64,000 bases of DNA from NCBI GenBank assembly GCA_019914945.1, contig CM034108.1:6210001-6274000 (forward strand), given 5' to 3'. The stretch's first letter is position 1; the number at the start of each line of letters is the position of its first letter. Under the pieces are notes generated by a model. That model was not told the DNA's origin and made no database searches. It saw only the letters and a program-made list of their open reading frames with translations. This DNA comes from Typha latifolia (taxonomy: Eukaryota; Streptophyta; Magnoliopsida; Poales; Typhaceae). This document shows, piece by piece, positions 1 through 10,350 of the stretch. The position numbers were made by a program, and so were the translations under genes.

Positions 1-400
1 CACCAAGAGTCGAGCCCATGTTTTTTATTATAGTACTAAGAACAGTTTTTAGGTTCTTCTTCAGTATGCCATGCAGCTGAAATGTCTGCCTGGTTGTCAA
101 CCGCAGAGTACCGATCCCAAACTCATCAGCAAGACTATCCATCGCTAGGTAGAGTTTATTTGGTACTTTTCCGCAAGGATTCTTTGTTCGAAGCATAAAC
201 TGGTAAGACTTTTTACCCCGTTCTTCCCTGTTGGTCTGTTGATAGCTCCCATGAAACTTAATAAGCTGTGTTGCTGCCTCATTTATATTTGGAGCCTCTG
301 TTAGCAATTCCTCATTTAGAGGATATCTAAGAAAATCACTTTTCTCCTTAAATATTTCAACCTTGCTTCGTTTAACTTCAGAAGCATCCGTCTTTGAAGG
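1..400 (-). CDS. SIR: Ferredoxin-sulfite reductase, exon 2 (partial)
   Basis: This exon encodes about 133 residues with no stop and starts after a clear acceptor (TTATGTGCAG, read on the minus strand from 410 to 401). The translation runs from [16 protein letters not shown] through FHGSYQQ and [14 protein letters not shown] to KNMGSTLG. It is colinear with the N-terminal sulfite/nitrite-reductase half of plant plastid SIR. That enzyme reduces sulfite to sulfide in chloroplasts with electrons from ferredoxin, using siroheme and a 4Fe-4S cluster. The conserved arginine in LRLTTRQ belongs to the siroheme/substrate-binding surface of the family. Frame phase is 0 at the acceptor. One base of the next codon remains at position 1, so the exon or gene continues outside the window. 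The cluster cysteines lie further downstream and are not visible. Confidence 0.95.
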
Positions 401-1909
401 CTGCACATAAATTTTATATTTTCAGAAACCAAATTATTAACTACTGTGTGCAAGATTATGATTAACGGATGTAGGGAAAAAGAAATTGTGAAGAGTAAGA
501 TTCAAGTATATAATACATAACTGCACAAAATATATCCAAAATTGCATACAAATAAAATTTGCACATGTATACTCAAAAGAGAACTTCACGTATGAACACA
601 AATAAGTGAATGCATGGAATACCTATCAAATCTCTGGATAAGGCAAAACCAACATAAATATAGGGAAAAAAGGGGGAAATCCTCTGATACCAGTCAGAAC
701 AAATGCATGGCATTTGATGGAAGTCAATATGGAAAGAGAAAATTAGTGTAATATGATCTAATTAGTTCATGCCGACCAACATGATTAAAGAAATCAGAAT
801 GAGTTCTTATAGAAACGTTCATCTACTATTATGAACTGGTAGCTGGAAATTTCCAAGTGATCAAAATAATGCTAACAATTAATAATGCATCTTTTATTTC
901 ATTAGATAACAACATAATATCATCACTAGAAGCATTACTAAGACATCACAACATAAGGGGAATCAGGAAATTATCAAATCTAAATAATACAAATTGTCTA
1001 TAACAATTATATTATTCTTGAGTAACTAAGGACAAAGATATGGCAACTCTAGGAAGAAATCTGCAAGGATTAAAGGATTATCAAATGACAATAAATGGCC
1101 TCTTGAGAAACAGGATATTTATCTACAAAAGTTAATCCACACTAAGTTGAACTTCAAAAGGAAGGAAAAGGGGTAGATCAAACTTATTAAAGAAATTGAC
1201 AAGGAATTCAAGAGAGATATGTGCATGTAAAGGAAATCAAAGGTCAGCCACTCATTAGTACAAAATATTGGGGTAAATGGCACATGTAGAAAGGATTAAC
1301 ATACATGCCCGCCTACCCAAGTTCTTCATTCTCAAACCACAGAGTGATTAATATATGTCACAACTTTAGATAAAATAACTAGGTTCTCCTTTTTGTCAAA
1401 ACAAAAAAAAAAAAAAAAAAAAACTAGGTTCTCCATAATTTCTAGTCAAATATGAACAGAAACGTTTTCAAATTTCTAATTCAGAAGTTATAATCTTATA
1501 ACGGTAGTTAAAATTCTAACTAGCTGCTTAACCTAACACCACTCTGACATAGCTCCACCAGTAATACCCAAAAAAAAGAAAGAACATGAAAAGCTTTCCC
1601 CGTCCCCTTTTTGGGTTCCGCCCAACGGAAAGACAAACTGAATCAATCCAAAATGGAAACTTTCCACAAATCAAAGCTCTAACAACAAAAGGACAATCCA
1701 TTCTAGTTTCTGAGGAACCTTATGAACATTAAAATGCTAATCAATAAAAGGCACCATATTTTTTTTGACCAATATCTTCCATTTTATACAATATTTGAGC
1801 AACTAAGTCAATCGAAATTGGAAACTCCCCCCATGAACTAAACCAGCAACATAATCCACGGACTAAAAGAATCACAACTGCCCAAAAACGAGGAGATAAC
1901 AAAACTTAC
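401..1909 (-). other. SIR: SIR intron 1
   Basis: This is a phase-0 GT-AG intron of 1509 bp. The donor is ACG|GTAAGT at 1910/1909 and the acceptor is GTGCAG|CC at 401/400. It is AT-rich, as plant introns usually are, with no coding potential on either strand. It holds one small retroposon-like poly(A) insertion, listed separately. Confidence 0.9.
1377..1434. repeat. Tiny poly(A) retroposon scar with 13-bp direct repeats
   Basis: The 13-mer AACTAGGTTCTCC occurs at 1377-1389 and again at 1422-1434. Between the copies are only TTTTTGTCAAAAC and a run of about 19 A. Direct repeats of this length around an A-tail are typical of target-primed (LINE/SINE) insertion, so this looks like an extremely 5'-truncated retroposon in SIR intron 1. 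Slippage between short repeats is the alternative. Confidence 0.55.
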
Positions 1910-2077
1910 CGTCGAAACAGCGCGAATAACGTGACTCGGGCTCCCCGAAGGCACTAATACCCGAGTTCGCAGCGATCTTCCAAATAGGTCCCTTCCATAA
2001 GATCTAAGCCCATCGAATCCACTCAAGCAAATCTTTCGATCTCCCAGTAAGGCACCATTCGCAGCCGCCGCAGCCAT
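1910..2077 (-). CDS. SIR: Ferredoxin-sulfite reductase, exon 1 (transit peptide)
   Basis: Exon 1 encodes 56 residues, MAAAAANGALLGDRK... ending IRAVST, and joins exon 2 in phase 0 at a GTAAGT donor. I chose the ATG at 2077-2075: it is the first ATG in this frame and has a good plant context (AAAATGGC, A at -3 and G at +4). The open frame continues upstream to 2137 but only through a TTG. The peptide is rich in Arg, Ser, Ala and Gly with few acidic residues, as expected for a plastid transit peptide. It ends in RAVS, as cereal SIR precursors do just before the conserved [12 protein letters not shown] block. Confidence 0.88.
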
Positions 2078-2220
2078 TTTCCGTGGATCAGAAGTAGAAA
2101 GAGAGGCTCGAAAAAAGCGAAGCAGTGATCGAAGCAAATTTAAAGGGGAGGAGTTGCGTTTGAGGAGCCCGGAGGCGGCGACAGGAGTCGCTAGGGCCGG
2201 GGATAATTTGTTTTTATATA
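2078..2220 (-). promoter_or_regulatory. SIR: SIR 5' UTR and TATA box
   Basis: On the minus strand TATATAAAA lies at 2220-2212, about 135 bp before the chosen ATG. This predicts transcription starting near 2185 and a 5' UTR of roughly 105 nt. The leader is GC-rich and then CT-rich (TTCTACTTCTGATCC), a common plant leader composition. No upstream ATG was seen in the predicted leader. Confidence 0.55.
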
Positions 2221-5126
2221 TTACCCCCTTTTAACTCCTTTATTAGTGTAGAGACCCTCTATTTTTATCGTATAAAAAGCGTCTTTATATGAATAAGGAA
2301 CTTTAGAGGGTTCTCCAGGTAAAAATATAGGAGGAACTTTTACCGGAGTGGGACTTAGAAGGTGATATTTTTACATCGGAGTGTCTATACCACACGTCTC
2401 TCTTTTCCTTTTGGATGGTCGAAAAAGACCAAATGGATGGCGGATGAGAGGATGGGGGAAGTGGTAGTATCAATCCCCCAAGTGCTAGGTGGGGCCCAGT
2501 GGTAATATATTATATTCGTTTTTGTGTGGGTGCATTGAACCTGGACGTCCGAATCAGAGGGAATAAGCTTTTGTCTTGATTTTGTAGCCTAAAATAGATC
2601 AAACAATTATTCAAGTCTACAGGAGAGGCTGAGAAAGTATCACAATAATCCAAGGATGAGACACCAGTGGTCAGCTATTTGCACAGTCAGTCAAGAGCTT
2701 GTCTTTAGAAAATTTATAATTTAAACCCTACCATGTAATTAAATTTAAAGATAATATTTTATTAGTTTCAAAAAGAAAACTCACACACCTAATAAAATAC
2801 TCGTAAAAGGCTGGTTCGAATGGAACTCAACTATTATGACCGCCATTTTAAAATATGGTCATCGATGACATTAAAAATTTAACTAGTGATTTTAACAATT
2901 GTAAAGTTATCAAGCTAATTTTACTATAATTGGCTTGCAAAAAAGGGGAGGAGTCTTAGCTTCGGGTGTATTTAGGATGAGAATTTTTCCTTGAGAACTT
3001 ATTCAATTTCCGATTTTAATAGAGACTTTTGTACTAGTTAATCACTTAATATATTCTAGTTCCTTTCAAAAAAATAATTATCTACAGAAAAAGAAATAAA
3101 AATGGGTAGTGAATGAGGCCAACTTAATTTTATTCGATGATAGTTATAATTCTTAGCCTAGTTATCAGAGTCAAATCGAATGTTGATACGGTTAGAGGTT
3201 GGGTTATTGATTTAAGCAAGTGGTTCACTCAGGTGAATAGCTAATTTTAAAAAAAAGATTAAATAATATATAGATAGTTCTAAAATAATTCTGAAAAAAT
3301 ATATAAAAATATTATAATTGTATGTACTCATTTCAAAAGAGATATTATTTGTATAGTACCATCATGGTTACTTTTCAAGTTAAACATTCAATAGAAAAAG
3401 ATAAAAATATGCCAACTAAGAAAAATACTTAAAAATTAAAATAAACATATTTCTATCATTTTATATTAAAATTGTTCAAATTTTTGTAGTTTACTCTAAA
3501 GAGGTACCTTATAAATATAAGAATTTTTAAAGATATATGCCCAAAAAACTAATTTTAAAAAATAAATATGTTATTGACTAAATCTTTTTAAAATTTTAGG
3601 ACTAATATACTCTTAAAATAAATAATAAAATAATTAAAAATTAAGAATAATTAGGTAACTTGCAAAAATAGTTGACAATGCATGTTCACTAAAAAAATAG
3701 CCAGATTGTACACGTCACTGGTTCAACTATAGAATTGGTTAATTAGTGATAGCTATTGTAAAATAGGTCATTTTGATATTAAGTTTGATGAGAAGTCCAA
3801 TTGGTAAAAATAATTTGGACATGGTTAGCTTAGTCAACAAAAAAATATCTCCTATGCAAATAAAGAGTTTGGTCACATTCACTTAACCTTGCTTACTCTG
3901 GTGACATCATGAGTGATGTATGATGAAAAAAGTCTTTTTTTGTTATTTGATTCTTCCAGTCGTGACACAAGGAACAGACTCTAAGGCTGGAAAAAGAAAA
4001 TATTATTATAATATAATTATTATTTATAGTTGTGTTTTGACTTCTTGCGCTGGTGATTATACAAACTAATTTTACTTAGCATAAGAAATCAGAAATGGGG
4101 TGGTATAAATAAGATTCTTAATTGGCTTTAATTATTATGATATATGGAGTTAGTATTTTAACGTTTAGGCGTCAATCTACAACTTTTTTCTAATTTATTT
4201 CAATAAATAAATATATATATATTTAATAATAGTTGCAAACTATTTACACTTTTAGATATCTCTCCCTCCATTTCAGCGTATATAAAGTATTTATATATGT
4301 TGAAATTTTTAGTGTTTCTAAGTAATGAAAATTTTAAGCATCCCATAAAAGTAGTAAAACTATTAAACTACTAAATGTTTACGTTATAAAGTCTTTATAT
4401 ATGTTGAAACTTTCAGTGTCTCCTAAATGTATAATTTAGAATTGATAAAACTTTCAGTGTCTTTATATCACGTTATCAAAACTAAAATGTTAAGCATCTC
4501 AACCAAAAACGTCAAACAAAACTTCGAACAAAAGTCTACAAAACTTGAGCATATCAATTACAAAAATCTAACAATCTAGAGACTTAAATCTATAAATATG
4601 CAAGTCTACAAAGTATAAATATTATTCAACTAACAAATAATATGTACATAGATTTCTCAAATAAATCTCACTTGATGTGAATCAAAACAATATCCACGAC
4701 TCACAAAGCAAAGTCATGACAATAGATAATTTTAGTGAAATTAATACATGTCTTCTATTGGTAGCATTTCAAGACAAATCTAATTTTGTATCTCTTAGAT
4801 TCATCAAGTTCCTCTTTTAATTCATCAAGTTCCTATTAGGGGTTTTCCTATTTGGTTAAGGAAATTTTTATGTTTCCATGAAAGGTAACCAGGATAAAAA
4901 AAAGTTGTGATGATAAAAGAATCTAGCTCATTCCTCACCTATAAATAGAGAGCTCATTCCTCACCTATAAATAGAGAGCTCATATCCTATCAATGATAAT
5001 TGCATTTGCTGAGGAAAGGGAGAGAGAGTAAGCTTAACAATTCATAGTATGTGGAGATCCAAGACGTGGAGACAAATACTTCCGCTTAAAGAATTAGCAT
5101 GAATCAACGTCATATCTACCATGTCG
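2221..5126. other. AT-rich intergenic region upstream of SIR
   Basis: I see no gene here. Small structures are: an imperfect inverted repeat GTAAAAATAT / GATATTTTTAC (2319-2328 and 2364-2374); a Stowaway-like end CTCCCTCCATTTCAGCGTATATAA near 4260 without a recognisable partner; a diverged pair of direct repeats around TTTATATATGTTGAAA (about 4288 and 4394); and a 26-bp tandem duplication at 4925-4976. The rest is unclassified low-complexity sequence. Confidence 0.6.
4925..4976 (+). repeat. 26-bp tandem duplication containing TATAAATA
   Basis: The unit AGCTCATTCCTCACCTATAA... (26 bp) is present twice in exact tandem and followed by 7 bp of a third copy. Each copy contains TATAAATAGAGAG, so the duplication doubles a plausible TATA box. 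Sequence downstream (GAGGAAAGGGAGAGAGAG) resembles an LTR leader, but I could not define an LTR. Confidence 0.6.
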
Positions 5127-5853
5127 TGATGTGATACGATCACACCTCTGGCTATGGAGCTCTGATACCAGCTTGATACGATCACGCCTTTTTGGTAAAT
5201 GGTCGATCTCTTCTAATTCTTGATCTGGACTAGATCTAGCACGGAACTTTGAAATAAGATCCCAAAATATTCCGCCGTTGGATCGATGTGAAATTTTGAT
5301 ATGTTGTCGCCTAGAAAAGAGCTTTCCAACAAATCAAGTTTCAGGCGAATCGGAGTGGCATCGCCGGGGATTGAGAGAACGGGAGCAAAGAAGACGAAGG
5401 AGGCAAGGCAAAACTCAATCTCAATAATCAATAATCAATTTGGTTGCCTACCACATCCTTTTATAGGCTAACCAACAACTCAAATTAACCCTAAAAACAC
5501 AATTTTCGTCGACCGCGTTCGAACTCGCCCGACCGCGTTCGAACGCACCGAGTTCGCTCTTCTGGATTTGCGAACGCGATGCAGGCGTTCGAACGCGCGA
5601 TCGAACGCGCCTGTCGGTATTTGCGAACGCGATGCAGGCGTTCACAGTGCGTTCGAAGGCACAGTACATTCTCTTCACCACGTTCACAACCCCGTTCTCA
5701 AACCGCGTTTGAACTCACTCCACCCGCGTTAGAACGTGACTTACAGAAAACTTATTTTAATAGAAATTAAACACTAAAACATGAAATAAAAACACTCCTA
5801 AAGTGAATCCATGCTCGAGACGACGTCGGTGAAGTCCGAATCGTATCATGATG
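5127..5853 (-). mobile_element. A-family near-solo LTR with residual PBS
   Basis: A complete A-type LTR lies at 5174-5848 (TGATACGATC...GAATCGTATCA). Immediately to its left is GCTCTGATACCA (5159-5170), the complement of the initiator-Met PBS, so the LTR is the 5' LTR of a minus-strand element. Only 27 bp further left another LTR start, TGATACGATCAC, begins at 5132, the remnant of the 3' LTR. The whole is flanked by a perfect 5-bp TSD, TGATG (5127-5131 and 5849-5853). The internal region and nearly all of one LTR were therefore lost in one deletion. Confidence 0.88.
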
Positions 5854-6790
5854 TGATTTGAGCTCAATCAGGTCACCTCATGAGGGCAATGGGTCGTTAG
5901 GCCAAATTTGCTTATCTAGGATTAGTTTACTATTTTTTGAGGACTTCTGTCCTCGAGCAGAGGCGGTCAAATGCCTAGCCAACAATGTTCGAATGATTGA
6001 ATATGAGAGCAGCCTTCGTTGAGCATTCAAACCCTAGGCCAAACCGTTTGAACGTGTAACTAACGACGTTTAAATATCTAGACGTCGATTTAGTTCGACT
6101 GGAGTTAATTCAATTATTTGTTTAGTTTACAATTTAATTAATTTTGAGTCATTAGGGTAATAAATATGTAAGGGCAGACACTTTTTGATCATTAAAGAAT
6201 ATTAATTATTTTCTACATTCTCCTACCTTTCATCTCTCATTCTCATTCCTCTCATTCGCTCAAACCAAGGTCGTCGCCCTCCTCCCTCCTTCGACTATCA
6301 CTCACCTTAGACCCATAGGGCTGACCACCTTCTCCCTCTCTTCCTTTCTAAATCATAGATTTGTCCACGCCATCATCACCATCAATGCCATCACAATCGC
6401 CTACACCTTCACCAAATTACCGACCACTATTACCACTCAAACCTCCTAGGGTTGATATATCAATTGATACCAAAGCCGCCATCCTCGGCCACGTGACAAC
6501 AATTAGATATATGGTGACATGACAATATAGAGAGGTTTCCATGGCTATGAATTAATCTAGAGCACAGGATAAGGCATTCGCCACCATTGATCCCATTGAC
6601 GCGAGGACGAAAAACACAACCCGTTGCCCAACCATTAGGAAGAGATATAGTAGCATGCTTGCCATGATGCAAGTGACGACGCTTGACATCTGTGACGACA
6701 TCCGTAACAACCTTGCGGATGTATCGCGTAGGCTTCTTGAGACACCACAATGAAGCACTCTGCTAGTTACTAACTTCCAAAAATGGACTA
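5854..6790. other. Unclassified retroelement-like remnant
   Basis: No intact gene. The left part holds scattered GTTCGAATG, CATTCAAAC and GTTTGAACGTG words and then a CT-rich stretch (about 6200-6450) like the U5/leader of the neighbouring gypsy LTRs, suggesting an old, diverged LTR in plus orientation. A plus-strand frame of about 65 codons (6571-6771) ending DIRNNLADVSRRLLETPQ stop could be a gag N-terminus; I do not recognise it. F is inserted at its right edge. Confidence 0.35.
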
Positions 6791-7307
6791 TGTTGTGGTC
6801 CTGGTTTCAATGGGGAATATTTGGGTGTACAGGAGAGTAGAAGAGGGGAAGGAAGAGGGCTTTCCCTAAGGGGCTAGGGGGATAAGCCAGTCTAGGAGAT
6901 TAGAGGCGGCGTAGCCATGGTAGGAGAGAACGAGAGAGAAGGACAGGAGAAGATTTGGGGAAGAAACTCAATTCATTCAATAATGATCATAAGGTGGCCT
7001 TCCACATATTTAGAGGCTAACCTAACAAGAAAAATAATCAAAAGATAACTCTAGAACGTTGATCATGTTCGAATGCGGTCGAGTACGTTCGAATGAGCTA
7101 AATACGTTCTATGTATTTGTGAACATATACAGGCATTCGAACGCGACATCGAACACGCTAAATACGTTCACTGTATTTGCAAACGTATGCAGGCGTTCGA
7201 ACGCAACTTCCCTGTGTTCGAACGTGACCATCAAAAAAAAATTTATTCCAGAAAGAAAATAAAAGAAACTCAGCTCGAGATAACTAGGTCCAATCCCAGT
7301 TATATTA
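6791..7307 (-). repeat. F 3' LTR
   Basis: The 517-bp LTR runs from TGTTGTGGTCCTGG to CAGTTATATTA on the plus strand; the outer CA has decayed to TA. The polypurine tract GGTGGCGGAAGCATGGTGGA abuts it at 7308-7328 on the minus strand. It contains several GTTCGAACG words (7058-7216), followed in the sense direction by a degenerate TATA (CTAAATATGT, 7013-7004). It matches 38631-39047. Confidence 0.75.
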
Positions 7308-8600
7308 ATCCACCATGCTTCCGCCACCTTGTCCTCAAGGTGTGAAATGAGGGAAACGATCAATGATGTTTGACTCAAGCTCCCATGTAGACTCGTTGAA
7401 CGGCTTGCCAAGCCACTCCACTAGGATCTCTATCTCGTCATCCTGCTTGTCGTCTCTTATGCCTAGCCAGCACATGAACTGGCTCTGGAACTCTCATCTC
7501 TTCAATTGACTCTGGTATATCCGACCCCACCATCTGGTCGACGCCTACTCGAGCCTGCAGCAAGGACACGTGGAATATGAGATGCACTCGTGACCCGTCC
7601 GAAAGCTCCAATCTGTATGCGACGGGGCCAACTCGCTCTAATACACAAAAGGGCCCAAAGTAGCAGTGCAGCAACTTTTGATTATGCATCGGTCTCAGCA
7701 TCACTTGCTGATAAGACTGAACACACACAAACACAGATCTTCGACCGTGAACTCCAACTTGCGGTGTCGGCGATCGTAGATTTGCATCATGCGGTTTTGT
7801 GCCAAGGCCATGTGAGTCCTAAGCCTCCGTAAGGTCGCGTCTCGATCCATCAACTCTAGATCTGCCTCCGTCCGCACCGCTATCACCTCTAGGTCATATG
7901 TTGGTAGGGAAGGTGGGGGTCTGCTATACACTGCTTCAAAGGGTGTCATCCCTATGCTGGTGTGAAACGTAGTGTTGTATGACCACTCCGTTCAAGGAAG
8001 GTAATCAAGCCATCTCCCCGAACGCTCTCCGATGAAGCACTATAAATACTGCTCAATGCTGAGGTTAACCACCTCGGTCTAGCCATCCGTCTAAGGGTGG
8101 TAAGCTGAAGTAAGGTTTAACCAGGTCCCCTGAAGTGTGAAGTACTCCGTCTAGAAGACGAACACAATCGAGCACGACATGCCATGGAGCTTGGCCACAT
8201 TGCGCACGAACACCTCTACAATTGCCTTCGTCGAATTGGGTGCGTCATGGCTGAGAAATGAGCATACTTGCTCAGCCTGTCTACCACGGCGAAGATGACA
8301 AAATACCCTCTCATTGGAGGTAGCCCCTCAATGAAGTCCATGGAGATATCCTCCCAAATGCGCTCCGGAATAGGCAAAGGCTGTATTAGTCCAGCCGGCC
8401 TCAAGGAATCATTTTTTGCTCGCTGACAAATATCACAATCCCGCACGAATCTCTTCAGCTCCTTCTTTATTCCAGCCCATGTATAGCTCTTGGAGAGCCT
8501 CTTGTAGGTCATCAAGAGGCCCTCATGTCCAACCTCCAGTGTGGAATGGAATAAATCCATGAGTTGCCCGCAAAGCATCATCACCGAGTACTCGGATGCC
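7308..8600 (-). pseudogene. F integrase and chromodomain-like tail (broken)
   Basis: On the minus strand, 8584-8216 carries the integrase zinc-finger and first core region ([50 protein letters not shown]). 7949-7701 carries the later core (MTPFEAVYSRPPPSLPTYD) and 7734-7438 the GPY-type region (NQKLLHCYFGPFCVLERVG, VAYRLELSDGSRVH). The remaining tail towards 7330 resembles the chromodomain region of its relatives but is interrupted by stops and a frame change. Integrase would insert the cDNA into the genome; this copy cannot be functional. Confidence 0.75.
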
Positions 8601-10160
8601 CTTGCGATCCAACAATAGTCCTCCCCTGCTCTCGAGCTCAGGGTGACTCATGGGGTCGCTCTCCAGCTCGTGTATCAACTTGGACACCTATGGAAACATG
8701 GCACCTGCAATCCTCAAATCAACAAGAAAGGGAAATATGGGTGTTGAATAAGTCGCAAGCTCGATGGGCGTGGAGTGTGAACCCACCTCGTAGTTGTATC
8801 CTAGCAGCTTGGTGACCCACCTCTACTGTGCAGGAGTGTGAACCCACCTCCCCATGAAGAATGGCAAACTCCGCTAGTTCGTTCGGATCACAAACCGTCG
8901 TCCGATCAAGTATGGTCTCCACTTGGTCACCGCATGTAGGATAGCGAGCATCTCTCACTCGTATGTAGAAAGCTGTTGTGACCTCCCTGATAAAGCCTTA
9001 CTGAGATAAGTAATAGGTTCTTGGATTGCATAAGAACAGCCCTAATACCCGACCCGGATGCATCACACTCGATCACAAATGACTTTGTGAAATCGGGTAA
9101 CACCAACACCGGTACGATTGCCATGGCAATCTTCAGCTCCTGAAATGCTTTCATCGTGTCTTAGTCCACTAGAAGGTATCCTTCTTCAGCAATGAAGTGA
9201 GGGGTGCCACAATCTTCCCATAGCCTGCCACAAATCTATGATAGTATCCTATCAGGCCAAGGAACCCCCGCAGCTCACGAACTGTCGCCGGTTGCGACCA
9301 CCCAAGCATATATGACACCTTGCTTGGGTCGGCTGCCACGCCCTCTGCTGAAATGATGTGGTTGAGGTACTCTACTCTACGCTCTTCTCAAAGGCATTTG
9401 CTTTTCTTCACCTTTAGAGAGTGATCCGCCAACAGTCCTAACACTAAGTGCAAGTTAACTAAGTGCTCCTCCCAAGTCCTGTTATACACCAAGATGTCAT
9501 CAAAAAATACTAACACATACTGCCTAAGAAATGGGTGGAATATGTTATTCATCAACCTCTAGAAGGTCGCCAGTGCATTCGTCAACCTAAACGGCATTAC
9601 TCGGAACTCATAGTGTCTATTGTGAGTCTGGAATGCTGTTTTGTGAACGTCCTCCACTCGCACATGAATCTAATGATAGTCGGCGTGGAGATCGAGCTTG
9701 TTGAAATATGACGCTCCTGTCAACTCGTCCAATAGCTCCTCTATGACGAGTATCGGGTACCGGTCATTGACGATGATAGCATTCAGCGCATGATAATCCA
9801 TGCAAAAATGCCAACTCCTGTCCTTCTACACCAGCAGCACCAGCGATGAATAAGAACTTCGACTAGGCTAGATAATTCCCTGCTCTAACATCTTAGCAAC
9901 CAATCTTGATATCTCCTCTTTCTAGATGTGAGGATAATGGTAGGGCCGAACATTGGCCGGTTTTGCCCTGGAATGATCTCAATCCTGTGATCGGCATGTC
10001 TCATGTTTGGTAGTCCCCGTGGAACCTCAAATAGGGCAGCAAAGTCAGTCAACACAAGCTCTAAATCATCACATGTACATGAGCTAGGAAGGGTATTAGG
10101 TTTGGTCGGTGCAATTTGGAGGAAGTACGATGGCTCACCAGCTCGGGGAGCTCTAATCAA
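8601..10160 (-). pseudogene. F reverse transcriptase and RNase H (broken)
   Basis: Minus-strand fragments in gypsy order: RT start near 10160-9885 (HADHRIEIIPG, PNMRHADHR), RT core near 9850-9500 with the catalytic-site region reading [13 protein letters not shown], the connection [15 protein letters not shown], and RNase H near 9154-8927 ([19 protein letters not shown]). Several in-frame stops and frame changes make it a pseudogene. The F-x-D-D form of the catalytic box is shared with the B and D elements here. Confidence 0.72.
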
Positions 10161-10350
10161 TGGCTAAAGAGTGGGGCTTAGCTGCGTCCGAACCTCGTCA
10201 AGCTTGTATGACTCATCCATCTCGCCGAAAAGTGAGCCACATTTTTGAAAAGTCAAAGGTCACTAGGCCAAGGCTTTGCAGCCATTGGGTACCCAAGACC
10301 ACATCCGCTCCTCGAAGAGCTAATGGATACAAATTCATAATGAAGTTGTG
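10161..10350 (-). pseudogene. F protease C-terminal part
   Basis: The minus strand reads FIMNLYPLALRGADVVLGTQ then WLQSLGLVTFDFSKMWLTF. This is the retropepsin-to-RT linker region seen in all B and A elements of the window. It is cut at 10350 by solo LTR G and resumes at 13277. Confidence 0.75.

Noticed and set aside
2078..2137. A longer SIR N-terminus beginning at 2137
   Set aside because: The codon there is TTG, not ATG. The ATG at 2077 has a better context and gives a normal-length transit peptide.
4257..4290. Stowaway MITE
   Set aside because: One end resembles CTCCCTCCNTTTCA but I found no opposite inverted repeat or TA duplication, so no element is called.
5510..5740. Regularly spaced GCGTTCGAACGC repeats as a CRISPR-like array
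   Set aside because: Spacing is irregular, the word is a short palindrome inside LTR U3 regions, and the genome is a plant's.
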